In this document: positions 1-11,731 of the stretch, piece after piece
How the letters are laid out: the number at the start of each line of letters is the position of its first letter
Numbering within the stretch: the first letter of the stretch is position 1
DNA from: Chara braunii
Lineage: Eukaryota > Streptophyta > Charophyceae > Charales > Characeae
NCBI GenBank assembly: GCA_003427395.1
Contig: BFEA01000189.1
Coordinates: 2,352,666-2,386,781 of the forward strand
Direction: 5' to 3'
Length of the DNA stretch: 34,116 nt
Translations under genes and position numbers: made by a program
Notes under the pieces: model-generated
What the model saw: the letters and a program-made list of their open reading frames with translations, nothing else
What the model was told of the DNA's origin: nothing
Database searches by the model: none

Positions 1-290
1 TTTTTTTTTTTTAATTTTTGCATCTTCATTTCTTTTAAACACCTAATTTCCCTACAAATAATCGAGATTCATTTCTAAAAAAAATACAGCGAACGAAGTT
101 CGATTCCAAAATAAAAAACATAGGATTGTAGGGTTTTTCAAGCCCTGCACCCCTGTATATATATATATTTTTTACATGTCGAGGTAAAAACAAATTTAAA
201 AACCAAGGTCACGATCGTGGCCGACTTTTTCGGCCACAGCGACCGAAATGCCCGAGGCCTCGGCTGCGGGTGTCACGTAGGATCTCGCTC

Positions 291-540
291 GTCATTGCTG
301 GCTATTTTAATGCAGCACCGGATAAGTGGCTTGATCGTTGAAACCCGCAAACATCCCACACGCATACGGCGGAAGAGGATGAACAAATGTTCGGGGAGCT
401 ATGCCACTCGTTCTCAATATTTGACACGTTCCACCGTCTACACCCGAATGACCGCACTTTCTCATGCATAAGCAACAACAATCCCACGAGGAAATCAAAG
501 TACCGTATCAACCTTATCCTCCTTTCAAACGACCTGGAAG
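291..540 (+). pseudogene. LINE endonuclease (EEP fold) remnant
   Basis: In the frame starting at 291 the translation reads VIAGYFNAAPDKWLDR. This matches the conserved GDFNA motif of the endonuclease/exonuclease/phosphatase family, with the metal-site Asp changed to Tyr. A TGA stop follows at 339-341. The same frame then continues past MFGELCHSFSIFDTF, DRTFSC and KYRINLILLSND, which corresponds to the family's terminal block with the conserved 'FDTFRHLHP' and 'SRIDLILLS' stretches. Loss of the catalytic Asp and the stop make it non-functional. The N-terminal half of the domain is not visible upstream. Confidence 0.75.
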
Positions 541-1389
541 GAGCCCTTAGCGGTCATCCTCCCGTAAAGTCCCAATCCCGAACTGGATCACAAAACGTGT
601 GGACAAGTCCTCAAAACGCGGAAGCGACCAGTCCAAGGGTCGGGCTACTACAAACTTAAACTACCAGTACTTCCTAGAGTCATCTCCGTTAACGTGCCAT
701 GATTTTAGGAAATGTATTGGTCACTGCAGGAGTGCTCAAATTCATTCGACTAGAAACGTTTCTACTCTATTTTTTTCCTACGAGCGGTAGCTAGGCCAAG
801 TACTGGTGGTTTAACACATCCCTTATACCTGACAAACACTCCCAATCCCTTCTCAAGGACACATGGCAATTCTCGCTGCAGCAAAAACCTTGATTCAACG
901 AAGAACTGACATGGTCCAAAAACGCACTATACTACCTAGGAAGTAAATGCAAGGAATATTCGAACGAATGAGCATCGCAGAGGAACAAACAATAAATAAA
1001 GATCCACAGGGAGATCCATGACCAGGAGCAACAAGCAGATTCACAAACTCATGGAAGGAACATTCAACGGTTGAAACAACATGGTAAGGACTAAGAGTAC
1101 ACAACAAACTAGCTAATCTTAACCAGAAAATTACCATGGATTTAAGTTTTTTCAGCATGGTCTCGACCCGAATGAGGCGAACAGTTATTGAAGCCTTCTT
1201 TGATTTGGATAAGGAGGCTGACAATTTGACTACTACCACGATACATTGTACAAGGTCACCAGAACATTTTGTCTGAAACTATGTGCATCCCAAATACTTG
1301 ACCCACAAAGCGAGGCAAGGAAGAGGGATCTGTACGATTTTCCAAAACCAATAGAGAGAACACTATCGACGCAACAAAAGAAAAGTTTA

Positions 1390-2257
1390 GACGCTCCTCT
1401 AACGAAATAAGAAATATGGACATCGCTGCTCCAAATGGACGAAGGGACGGCCCCAGACATCGATAGGTTCCCCAAGGAGTTTAAGGAGTCCATGTGGCCG
1501 GTTTTAAGGCCATACTTGTGGGCATACTATTATAAGGTATGGGAGGAGGGATGTATGGGTCAAGTGGTTAGACAAAGGGTTCTAGCTCTCCTGTATAAAA
1601 AGGGGAACAAGATGAACCGTAAGAACTACAAATCCATCACCCTTCTCAGACAGTCGTCTATGAATGCTCGCAAAGGCCCTAGCCAATCGTATGGTTGGGG
1701 TTCTGGAAGATATTATCCACCCAGCTCAGAGTAGTTTCATGCGCAACCAGAACATCAAAGAAAACATCATTCTTGTTAATGATATGGTTAACCTGTCTCG
1801 ACGTTACGGCCAGAATGCGACTATTATTTCCATTAACTTCGAAAAGGTTTATGACCACGTTGATTGAAAATTTTTGGATAAGTGTATGGAAAAGATGAAC
1901 TTTGGTCAAACCTTTCGACAATGGGTAAGTATTCTCCATAAGAATGCGACCACAAATGTTCAAGTCAAAGGCAAGAACCCGATTGCTTCTTACCTCTTCT
2001 TAATCATAACGGACGCCTTATTAACTAATCTCCGAAACCACAAGGACATTAGGAGGATTGGGAAAGCAGAGATCCCTGATGAGGCGATTCTTGTATGCTC
2101 CCTCTTCGCGGACGACCTAACGATTATGATGGAGGCATGCTCACAAAACCTAGTGACAGTGCAAACCCTAATGGAACGTTTTTGTCAGCTATCGGACATG
2201 ACAGGTAATTGGGGACAGAAAACAATGGCCTGGTGGATGCACCACGAGGGTGGGTGA
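1390..2257 (+). pseudogene. LINE reverse transcriptase remnant
   Basis: The frame from 1435 gives a finger-domain block (MDEGTAPDIDRFPKEF, then VLALLYKKGNKMNRKNYKSI). After a frameshift near 1650-1664 the palm follows (MLAKALANRMVGVLEDIIHP, AQSSFMRNQNIKENI). The first catalytic block reads SINFEKVYDHVD where active plant LINEs have DFEKAYDRVDW, so the first Asp is Asn. A TGA at 1865-1867 stands where Trp is usual. The second catalytic block FADDL is intact at 2105-2119. The frame ends at a TGA at 2255-2257. Damage to one catalytic Asp, one frameshift and two stops show it is dead. Confidence 0.85.
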
Positions 2258-2399
2258 CCTCCGGAGAGACTACACATCACATGGCTACCCACGAAGGCGT
2301 CATTGAGAGTCCTTGGAGTATCTCTATCAACCAAACGTAGACCGACAAGCAATGATGAATGGGTGATGAACCCAGCTAGAGTCAAGATGGTTGCTTGAA

Positions 2400-4227
2400 A
2401 TGAGAGACACACCTCGATCTTTGGTAGGGCCGTGATCATTAATAATGTGGTGTTAGCGTCCTTATGGTACAAGTCAGTACCATGTCCATTAAGCGAGATG
2501 AAACTTAAAGAACTGAAGATGCAAATAGCCGTCTTTCTATGGAGAGGGGATAGTGAATCCCCCCACGTGATCAGGCGGGTGGCATGGGAGTCGATAATTC
2601 AACCCAACGCTAAGGCCACACAGATTCGGACCCTGATCTTGCGGTGGATCTTGCTAATAATCTTTAACGGACACTCCCCCTGACGTCCATTAGCATTGAC
2701 ACAAATCATGGCCCTTGCCCCTCGGGTCCCTCCGAAGGTAGATCCCTTGATCTGGCTTGAAGATAGGTATTGGAAGATACCCAGGGTATATAGGGATGGA
2801 GGAGCGGTAGATGCTTTTTGGGTCCGCCTCCTAAGGACCTGGAGAAGACTCCCGAACCCGGTCTGGGCACACTCGTACGAGTGGGAGAAGGTGTTTTGGC
2901 AACCTCTTTTTGGTAACATACGGATCACAGACCCCCATCGGCGCATTAGGTGCAACTCAGACTTCAGTTGAAGAGGGTGGGTTAAGCACGAGGTGCTAAG
3001 GGTAGGAGACATGCGGGATGAGGAAACCCGAAATTGGAAGAGTACGGAAAGAATAAAACGGTGGTTGTGTTATTGCCCCCACGCAGAAGAGGCGCTAGGG
3101 TAAATGATTGAGAGTTTTCCATTGAATGGTACAACACACTCAGGAAGGGTCCGAACATGAAAGAAAGGGATTGAGATGGAATTCCGAGAGATAGGAGCAG
3201 AGTCTGATTTGTGCACCCGGAGAGGCAAAATGAAGTCCTTATTGAAAGATATAGTCTGAGTTTGGAGGACCACCTTATAGGGAGCAGGCAACCCTTTGTA
3301 TGGATGGACAGGTCCGTTGTCTATCGTATTAGAGTCTTGAAAATCGAAGATGACTGGAGGATCTTCCAAACCATGACGCCAATCATAAAGTTGGTCTTGG
3401 ACTCTGCCGAATGGTGTTGGACGAGGGGTGAAGGGAGGGCCGACGCCACACAACGGTAGCTGGCACATGCTAACATGAAGGCCAAAAACACGTACAGAAT
3501 GCTACAACCCAAAACCGAGCTCCGGGACAAGATAGAGGATAGATGGTCGCGCCACCTGAACATTGATCGACTTCTCCTCCGTCTCATCGAATGGTTCCGG
3601 GAAGTGAGACTAAGGCCAACAAAGATATCAGTCCTCCAATGACAAATCGCCCATCGCTGCCTCTCAACTAATGATTGTCTGAACGACCACAAGAGGTTAG
3701 AGCAGCAGTGGCGGACAACACCATGGTGTCAGACGTGTGTGTTGATTAATCCATCGCAAAAAAGTACAGAGACGATTAAACACATCTTCATGCAGTGTCC
3801 CTCGTCGGTGTTGTTATGGAGGTGGTGGGACAGGATGTGGCGCAAGATGGTACCAGATCAGGAGTGGTCATGGAACTAGAGAGCAGTGATAATGGGTTGC
3901 TGGCCGCACTGCCTAGAGGACCTCCTGATAAAGAACTTGTTTCGGGTTGGCAAACGATCAATTCTTCGGGTAATTTGGTCGCGGAGGTGCGTTTCAGAGT
4001 TGGAAGGGGCACATATAGTGGAGGGCGCAGCAGCACAATCGGTCTGGCAACTGGTCCAAGCCGAGATCCGTTGTTGGGCGTGTGTGGCCTACTGGAAACC
4101 GGGTCCAGCGTTTCAGAGATACGTCTTTTTTGAAACCTTAAGCATCGCAAAGGCCCTGACATCATTCATGCTGGAAATCGCTAACTGGCGTCATTGCTAT
4201 AAAGGCATTTTTAGTAAAAGAAGTTGA
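2400..4227 (+). pseudogene. LINE C-terminal region with zinc-binding domain (zf-RVT-like) remnant
   Basis: Around 2410-2600 the frame reads FGRAVIINNVVLASLWY and then FLWRGD and RVAWESI, the usual block after the RT of plant LINEs (GR.L..N.V..S.LWY / FLW.G). Around 3650-3850 it reads RCLSTNDCLNDHKRL, then CQTCVLINP and ETIKHIFMQCPSSVLLW. This matches the reverse-transcriptase zinc-binding domain (C-x2-C ... H-x3-C). After a frame change the tail continues to a stop near 4227 (for example AQSVWQLVQAEIRCWACVAY). Several stops and frame changes interrupt it. It is colinear with the RT upstream and belongs to the same insertion. Confidence 0.75.
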
Positions 4228-5268
4228 CAAGTCATACACCTCTACGTGCGTTTAGGTTTAATATGGAGGATGATAACCTGATCTTCAAATGAAAGGATTA
4301 TTATAATAGTCCTCAATGATCTTCTCTGGTGTGCTGTTCCCGGAAGGATACGAACAAGAGGTATGCTGGACTGCAATGGTCGTTCGAGCCATCACCTCGT
4401 TCACCTGATCAAAATAATCATGACTTTATTTCGAGTGCCGAAGACGTGACGACGTTTATTTTCATGTTTGACAATAAAAAACATGAGTGGGTGAGGATGA
4501 AGACCGAGATAAGTTTCTCGAAGCAGACTCCTATCTCCTACAGGAAAAGTTTTGTGCACCTAATTGGAGACCATTACCGGGTTTGATTTGAAAATAAATT
4601 GCTCAAAGTTGGCTCCCGAACGTCGTCATAAGGGATTTTGAAGGAGCACGTTGTCGGTTCAAACACCCTTAGAAGGGTATCCGCCCTAGTTCTTGCAAGT
4701 AACGAAAAATAAGTTTGGTTTAAAGTTTGAATATACTGCGCGAGTCGCGACTGAGCCTGTGGTTTACGTCGACTAAAGGTTGAGTAAGTGGAGCGTGCGT
4801 GGGCGCGCAGACTTAAGGCGCGCGTGTGATCTCTCTTCCTTTGATGATTGTAAAGTCGGCATTGGCTGCCAGCCAAGATTTTATTTCTGATTAAACTAGG
4901 ACCAAAATACTTTGTGTCCTGATTGGAGCACTTGTTTGTGACTTGTGCGTACTTGGGGAGCATGACATCGATAACCATGTGAGTTTGAGAACATTTCCGT
5001 ATATCTGCGCATAGCGCAGAATCCGTTTTATTTAGGCGTCCGTCAAAACTAGACCCAACCTTGGGTTTAACACTATTGGTTACGGTGTCGAACTTCCATC
5101 AGAGAGATTCAGGGATCGAGATAGAGTGGCGACGGCTCGAGGTTATCAGGGTAGCACAAAGGGGCAAAAGTGTTGATGGCCCGATGGGGCTATCCTCCTT
5201 GGCTTTGCCGTCAGAGGAGTCGGAGCAGTGCCAACGGGTCCTTTTTCTCGTTAGTCACTCAGTAATGA
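4228..5268. other. No recognisable gene
   Basis: Sequence between the LINE and an exon-like stretch. Short open frames exist on both strands, but none carries a motif I recognise and none is bordered by convincing splice sites. A B-box-like string (GGTTCAAACAC) near 4664 has no partner A box, so I do not call a tRNA or SINE. Confidence 0.5.
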
Positions 5269-5324
5269 TTAAAATTTTTTAGATATTTTATGATTTATCG
5301 TTATATAATTATTTTTTTTTTCAG

Positions 5325-5425
5325 TTATCTTTGAATCGGACGTAGCATTGGATGAAGAGGCCGTCACAACATACGAGGATCTTGAGCAGGTGCCTCTCAT
5401 GTTTGACCCGTGGGCTCCTGCGTGA
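5325..5425 (+). other. Possible terminal exon or gene fragment
   Basis: A pyrimidine-rich run ending in TCAG (5310-5324) looks like a 3' splice acceptor. Behind it a short acidic open frame begins (IFESDVALDEEAVTTYEDLE, then QVPLMFDPWAPA) and stops at TGA 5423-5425. Acidic tails of this kind occur in plant transposase and retroelement proteins, but I cannot assign a family and see no upstream exon. It is listed as a candidate fragment only. Confidence 0.2.
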
Positions 5426-7920
5426 ACGGGACGCCCGACGAAACTCCTTGACCTTGCTGACTTGAGAGACGAACCAAGGAGTTTAAAGTGCATACGAACC
5501 AGTGGACCGCACCCTTGTGCAGTAAGGCATATGCACCAGGGCAAGGACTCAAACAACAACAACCATTAGCAGGGAAACCTTCTCCGTTTTGGTCCCTGCT
5601 ACTATCACAAGGGTCTGCACTGGGGCCTTTGTCGAAAGGTCTACTGTGGGCCCGAACCCTCTATTCCACAGGCCAAAGGAAGGCTCACCTTTCAGGAATC
5701 CGAGGAAGTGGAAAGCTCCGCCTCAACGGAGTGGCCTGGAGGGGGATTGCGGTGGAGCCGGGCAGTAACATTGACTCACACAGGCAGAATGCCAATCGTT
5801 GTCAGTTTAAGTTGCGGTTTCTCTCCTTTTCGAAGTTTCCTTAGGACTATCGAAGTTATTAGTCAGCTACCACGATGAGATCGGTCGCTATGTGATGCCT
5901 CGTTAACTTTCGGGAGCTAGAAGAACGGGGTGAAAGAAGAAACGGGGAGCAAAAAAACGAGAAAGAGGAGGGTTCCGGATGACCTTCTTCGCTTGGTGCG
6001 CGCGGGGTAGGAAGAACGCAATGTGGCATGAAGGAGCAACTATGGCGGAGACATAAGTACGCATTTTGGTAATTTCTTATTAGAAACTGCCGGGAGGAAG
6101 TGCTAATCTGGGTTTTTCCTTTTTTGGGGGGGGGCTGACGATCACGATTTGAAGTTAAAATTAGTTGGAAATTAGTAAAACGGGAGTTAGTAGGGAGCGT
6201 CCAACGTTGGAGATGGCAAGCGAAGGGTCGAATGCAGTCGAAGGAACGTAACTCGCTTGATCCTCACTGAAATCAAGGGAGGGAGGAGGCGATTCTAGGG
6301 TTTTGGACTCGCATAACAAGGTTAGTTTCGGTGATAGGTTAGTAGGATAAAGGATAGGGAGAGAAAGGACTGCAAGGTAGTGTCGAAACGTGTGGATATG
6401 GTGAGGAGGTAAGATAAAGATTTTCGTCGTTCTTTGATGAGATCAGGTGGAAGGAAGAAGTAGAAGGGGGTTTCAAGGGCTGGTAAGCCCGAATCTATGG
6501 TTAGTTTTGGTCCCAAGTCGGTGAGTTAGGAGCTAATAAGAAAACTTACTACGCGGAGGCGGCAGAGTGTAAAGATATGGCGGAGGACGGAGTAAGTGTA
6601 TCACCCGATTCTTGAAGGAATCGGGCGGACAAAGATGTGTTTGAGGATTTTTGGGACATTGCCAACTATATGGCGGGGTCAGCCTTTGTATCTAATCGAA
6701 GGTTTGGCCAGTGCGAGCGTACTGAACTACGTGAGGAAAACGTGCCAAAAAAAGGGGGGATGAGGATATATCCTTCCCCTTTTCGGTAGAAGATTAATTT
6801 TGGTTTAAAAAGACTTTTAGAGGCCGGGCCAGACCATCGGGAGCACGCGCCTGCTAACAATCACGATTGTCGTCTGAAAAGGCTGGTCGCTTCAATTGGT
6901 AAGATACCACCTGGCTCCTGCAGAGGCTCTCCTTATCGTGGCCATCGCATTGCTCATTGTTCCAGGCTGCTGTGTGACTGGAAGGCTGCTCGATGCCTTC
7001 CACTTTTGCGGAGTCTGTGGTGCATCCCGATCTCCGCAACCTTTCGGCGTGTCTCCGATTCGTGGCAGGTGACGTACGGCTTAAGACCGAGACCAGATGC
7101 ATGTGAGGGTGGGCGGAGAAGGTAGTTAGAAGGAAAGGTAAACAAAAGGAGAAGACATGAAGACTTACCATGTGTCTACCGAGTGGAATTGAAGATGCGG
7201 GGCGAACCAAATTTCGAGTTGTGATGTTAAACTACGGATCAAGTTAAGGGGTCCGACTCGTGGATTGGTATTGAGTAACTTGTTGTGTCAGGAAGTGCGG
7301 TTACATGGGTTACAACGTGAAGACGTATCCGGGCTTCCATCAGTCACACTCGCCCTTGGTCCCTGTTGCATCCCAGCCTTTGCACTGAAAAGGGGTTCAA
7401 CCACACATATTTGAATCGACGTTTTTCTTTTTTTTTTCCACTGACTGTGTATTCGCAGCAAGTCCGGTCTGCGTTTTACAATAGGGTTTGAACTATGTAT
7501 TTGTTGACTAGTTATTGCACAGTTGTTGTCCATGGTGCTGTGTATCATTGAGTTCGTGTTGAGCAGCAGTGCAACGGCTGCATGACATTGTGTACCACTA
7601 CGTGAGGCTTACAGTTGCGCACACCTCTCACACAGACTATTTTTGACTGGATTTTTGCCCAACTTTTACCGGGTTGAACTTCAAGGCACAAGGGCATGGC
7701 ATATTTAAATGAAGCATTTCGAACCGCGAACATTGAGAAGGGGGCTTCGTTGAGGGAAAAAGGTTCTTTATCGGATTTTGGAGGATCGCCAGAGAGTCAA
7801 CAGTTTGCGGTTTGACGTCAGTTGACCAAGTTGTTATGCATTCTGACCATCATTGCGGGGCCCTCAGGAGATTGAAAGATAACAAGGCCCTCTCCTGGGA
7901 GTTGAGTTTGCCCCCCTCCT
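5426..7920. other. No recognisable gene
   Basis: About 2.5 kb with only short open frames on both strands. A canonical GTAAGT donor-like string occurs on the minus strand near 7165-7170, at the end of a short open frame, but there is no matching acceptor or protein similarity that I can see. Confidence 0.5.
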
Positions 7921-8440
7921 ATATCTCGAGAGTCTGAAGCCCTTTTTTCTGTCTTTCTTTCTCTATATCTAGTTCAGTTATGAGAGGAAGGCGATAGGCG
8001 GGATTGCAACCCGTAGGTCCACAGCAAGACTCTGTGGGGAGCCTACGCATCGATTATGGGAGCTCTGCCGGAACTCATAAGGGGTTCTGGAGGCAGGGAA
8101 CTGAAAGGTAACCATTTGTTTCCTTTTATGAACCCAGCTATAACCCACATTCGTACATCTTGGTATGTTTGACTGAGTATACTGCGCACACCCTTACTTT
8201 GACTATGAGTTTGACTTTTAGGACTTAAAACAGACTTAAATAAAGAAAGGTATGCGCAATGTCAATTTCAGTTTCGTTGTCGAATTGAAAACAGATTGTC
8301 GGATTGCATCTGGGGGAAGGATGAGAGAAAAGTATTATTGTTTGTGTCTGATTGGGTCTATCAAAGGCTGGACAAGTCTTCATATATTTGGGGAGACCTA
8401 GTGCTATGTTTATTTTTAAATTGCTTGGAGGACCAGATAT

Positions 8441-9076
8441 GTTCCAGAAGTTTGGATGGTTTGGTTCCTCTGACTTGTGAGGGCTGCCTGTGGTTGACTT
8501 TTTAAGGAACCAACCATTGTTCCAAAAGTTTGGGTGACTTTGTTGCCTTGTTTATTTTGGGTTTATTCTCAGTTTCTTTTGGCTTGAACGAGGAGGTCTT
8601 AGCATGTTCCATAAGTTTGGGTGGCTCAACCTCTTCTTGCGTTACCATTAAGATAATCAATCAGGCAGAGGGCCAGACATGTTACATCAGTTTGGGTGGT
8701 CTTGGTCCAATACCACGCACATGCTGGAACCAAAAGGTTAGAATATAACTCTATTTTATTACTACTTTACTTATGAACAAGCTAGTCAGACATTGCTCTA
8801 TAAGTTTGGGTGGTAAGGCTTTACCTTATCACAAACTGATGAGAGTATGAATTAAGAATAAACTTGTAGTAAGAAGGGGCCTCGAGCTAAAGATAATCGG
8901 TTCAGTCATATGCTACCTTGAAAAACTAAGTGCAGATAATTATATAAAACTTGGATACTTAAACAATTCAGGGCGATTAGGGTGGCCTAGTCACGTGCCC
9001 AAGGAAGAAGAAAGTTGTAGTGCCATTTGTGTATATTCAATGGTTGAGCTATACATGTTCCATAAGTTTGGGTGGT
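8441..9076 (+). repeat. Six spaced copies of a 20-bp motif (GTTCCATAAGTTTGGGTGGT)
   Basis: Copies start at 8441, 8519, 8606, 8681, 8795 and 9057, with the core AAGTTTGGGTGG conserved in most. Spacing is about 75-114 bp for the first five and 262 bp for the last. Several copies are preceded by CAGACAT or a variant, while the DNA between them differs. This pattern suggests decayed repeats that kept a short conserved core, or repeated protein-binding sites in a retroelement LTR. Confidence 0.7.
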
Positions 9077-9395
9077 GTAGCTTTATGCCCTATGTAAGCT
9101 GGGTATAAAGGGATTAATCATTGAAAGACTATAAACTATTGTTTGATAAGGTTGGCTTGGGGATGGTGAAAGTACTTAACCTTGTGGTTTGGTCTGCATA
9201 TGGCTAAGAGAGATTATTTACATAGTCTGGGTTTAAGTTTGATAGATGGTTGCTTTAGCTGCTCGTCACGTGCTAGAGCGATAGGAGTTGGTTAAATTCA
9301 TGCATTTTCTCAGCAGAGTTTATTTTACATAGGCCAACTTCTATTTTTTCTGTAATCATTTGTTATATGTGGTCTTGTATAAATCTTGGCAAGTC

Positions 9396-9950
9396 ACTTT
9401 CTCTATGGGAAGCGCTGTCGAAATTTTTACAAAATCAAGGAGTTAGTTAAATTTTATTTTTTTAAAGTTCAGCTTGTCTAACTTTTATATATGGCTTAGT
9501 TAAAATTTAAAAATTCGTTTTTTCCAAAGAGAGTATTGCCCAAATTTTTACTAATGCAAGGAATTAAACAAAATAGGACCTTGAGAAGTCAAAGTTATTT
9601 ACCTAATTCTGAACTAAACTTTGTATAAATCTTGCAATAAAAATTTTCTAAAGGGAGTGCTATCAAAATTTCTACAAATCTAAGGAGTTAGTTGAATTTT
9701 GTCTTAGTTGAACTCAGGTCTTGCTTCTGGGTTCATATCCGACTTAGTAAAAATCTGGAAAGTTTTTTTTCTCTAAAGGGAGTGCTGCCGAAATTTTTAC
9801 TAATTCAGGAGTTAGACAAAATTTGATTTTATAGAATTAGAGATTGTTTTTGTTTTCATATTTGAGTTGGTATAAATTATGAGAAGGCACTCTTCCTACG
9901 GGAAGCACTGCCAAAATTTTCTTAGTTTAAAGGAGATAAATTATATTTTG
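9396..9950 (+). repeat. Five diverged tandem copies of a ~123-bp unit
   Basis: The conserved core (GGGAGTGCTGCCGAAATTTT and the following CAAGGAGTTAG-like string) recurs. The AAATTTTTAC part lies at 9421, 9542, 9666, 9791 and 9914, giving steps of 121, 124, 125 and 123 bp. Each unit begins with a T/C-rich CTAAAGGGAG-type segment and ends with an AAATTTTG-type segment. Tandem blocks of this kind occur in LTR or untranslated parts of plant retrotransposons, and position upstream of the Asp primer site fits that. Confidence 0.8.
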
Positions 9951-11712
9951 ACAGGTGACAATTCTGGTGATCTACCCTAAATAGGAGAGATGCTACCATA
10001 GGTCTACCTTGCGTTAGGTACTTGCTTAGAGGTAGGCATAGGCTTAGCTCGTAGGAGGACCTTGAGTGAGAATGTGCTATGAAGCTTTATTCTCCACACA
10101 CTTATGAATTTAGCTTGGGTATTGGACTGTCCTGTGTTACAGGTCCTCTTGATCATTTGATTCAGAATCTGGATTAGATTCAGCGTGATCCTACAAGGGT
10201 CATCTTCTGTTATCACTGATAACATGTTGGTTGCTGATTCGTCGGTCTACGACTCAACTCCAATTCATCCTCAATACTCAACCTAAAAGGCTTTAGCCCT
10301 AGTGATTTTTATTGTTTTATTAAGGTTTTCATCTGAACTTTTATTGAATGGCCATTTAACAAAGATACTAAGTATTAAATTATGGAAGGTTGGACAACGA
10401 CTGGGGCTTGCATGGCTGAAGAGAGGGATATGAGCATAAAGAATGGTTGAAGTTGACCCCGTGTAGTGTGTGGACTTTTGGTTGACTCTTTGATGTGATT
10501 GTAGGTATCTTTTGTGGTTCAGACTTTGGATTTGACTGCTTGCGATCACATATATATATATGGTTGTAAGGAGTCCCACTCTGATTGTGAGAAGTGATCG
10601 TCACATACTTATTCCCCACTACATATATACGTACATACATATGTTTGAGTGTTCACATGACATGAGGGGCCCACACTTGAGGCTTAAATTGGGATCAAGA
10701 TTGAGAGAGAAGGAAAACCCCCTTTTAGTGTTGTATGCTTCTTAAAGACTTCTTAGTCGGGCGTTGGTCCTGGGCCTAGATTTGAGGTTCCTTGTCCAGG
10801 ACATCCCAGGTCCTAGACTCCGCGTGGAAGTGATCACCCCCCTCGCATAGCCTATTTGCGCTGCCCATCGAGACACTCAGCCTAAAGGCCAGAGGTGCCG
10901 CGGAGGCCGCACGACCGCTCCTTCAACCATGCAATATGATGAAGGGATTCACCTTCAAGATACTTCGAGTTCGACAGTTGAGTGTCATAAGTGGTACTCG
11001 GATCCACAAGGGACCGCTCCATTATGGACACTACATAGTGTGCCATCATTGCGACTGTTTGCGTATTCATTCATTGCTAGTCGATATGAAAAGATTCTGT
11101 GTCCGCGCCGTTTTATACTAAGTCTTGCGCACGTTGCCTATCCGATTTCTGCATCTGAGAGTTGTGAGATTACTACCGAAGGGACAGGGAGGGTGTCGCG
11201 TTGTTCGTTTCGTGTCGTTCTGTATATGTGTGTGTGCGTGTGTATTTTAAGATTTATATCTTTAGAGTGGTGTACGCGTGGTGTATGGGATGCGTCCTAG
11301 TCGACCGACGACCGGTCGCACTGAGACCTCAACTCCCCAAAGCGTCGGTTCGTGTGCGGGTCTGATAGAGGTGTAAAACTGTGCGTACCTCTTATGCTAC
11401 AGAGTACGAGAAACGCCATCGGCTGGTCGACCTCTGTGATTGCAACTGATTAGCTTTTGGACTATGGAATGGTAACTCGGCGGGGATACGCCCACCAACG
11501 GGAAGTGACAACTCCCTTAAGGTAGAAGTAAGTCGTGCCTCGCGTTGGCCCTATCATGTCCTAGGGGCTCGCGAGAGGTATGGCTGGCGCACTCAGCCGG
11601 AGTGGCTGGCGGAAGTTCCATGTGTATTCACAACGAGGAACAAACCAACTTCTGTGTGACGCGGCTGGGAGGGTCCCGCCCTGCACGGTGCGGGACCGAT
11701 GTGCTTGACAGA

Positions 11713-11731
11713 TGGCGCCGTTGCCGGGGAT
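11713..11731 (+). promoter_or_regulatory. Primer-binding site complementary to tRNA-Asp
   Basis: TGGCGCCGTTGCCGGGGAT is the reverse complement of the 3' end of plant tRNA-Asp (…CCCCGGCAACGGCGCCA). It starts two bases after an LTR-like ...TTGACA end. Such sites prime minus-strand synthesis in LTR retrotransposons; Athila-type elements are known users of tRNA-Asp. The 19-base match is strong evidence that the flank is a retroelement on the plus strand. Confidence 0.85.

Larger units (their letters stand above)
300..4227 (+). mobile_element. Degenerate LINE (non-LTR retrotransposon), endonuclease + RT + zinc-binding C-terminus
   Basis: A plant-type LINE ORF2 can be followed through several reading frames: the end of an apurinic endonuclease domain (about 300-540), a linker, a reverse transcriptase (about 1390-2260), a C-terminal 'thumb and connection' part (about 2430-3000) and a Cys/His zinc-binding domain (about 3650-3850). 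In-frame stops and frameshifts interrupt it throughout, so it cannot make an intact protein. The 5' part of the endonuclease and any ORF1 are missing or unrecognisable. I see no clear poly(A) tail or target-site duplication, so both ends are approximate. The order of domains is standard for plant L1-like elements; the subfamily is not assigned. Confidence 0.85.
8262..11710 (+). mobile_element. Probable 5' LTR of a tRNA-Asp-primed LTR retrotransposon (left end uncertain)
   Basis: The right end is well placed: the sequence ends ...TTGACA at 11710, two bases before a full-length tRNA-Asp primer-binding site. LTRs normally begin with the inverted complement of their end, and the only upstream TGTCAA I see is at 8262. 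That would give an LTR of about 3.4 kb. This is long but possible, and the left boundary is a guess because no second LTR lies in the window. Two internal repeat families (8441-9076 and about 9396-9950) lie within these limits. No coding region is recognised inside. Confidence 0.35.

Noticed and set aside
10208-10224. Palindrome TGTTATC-ACT-GATAACA as an LTR end or operator
   Set aside because: Only seven-base arms, in AT-rich repeat DNA, with no primer site or partner next to it.
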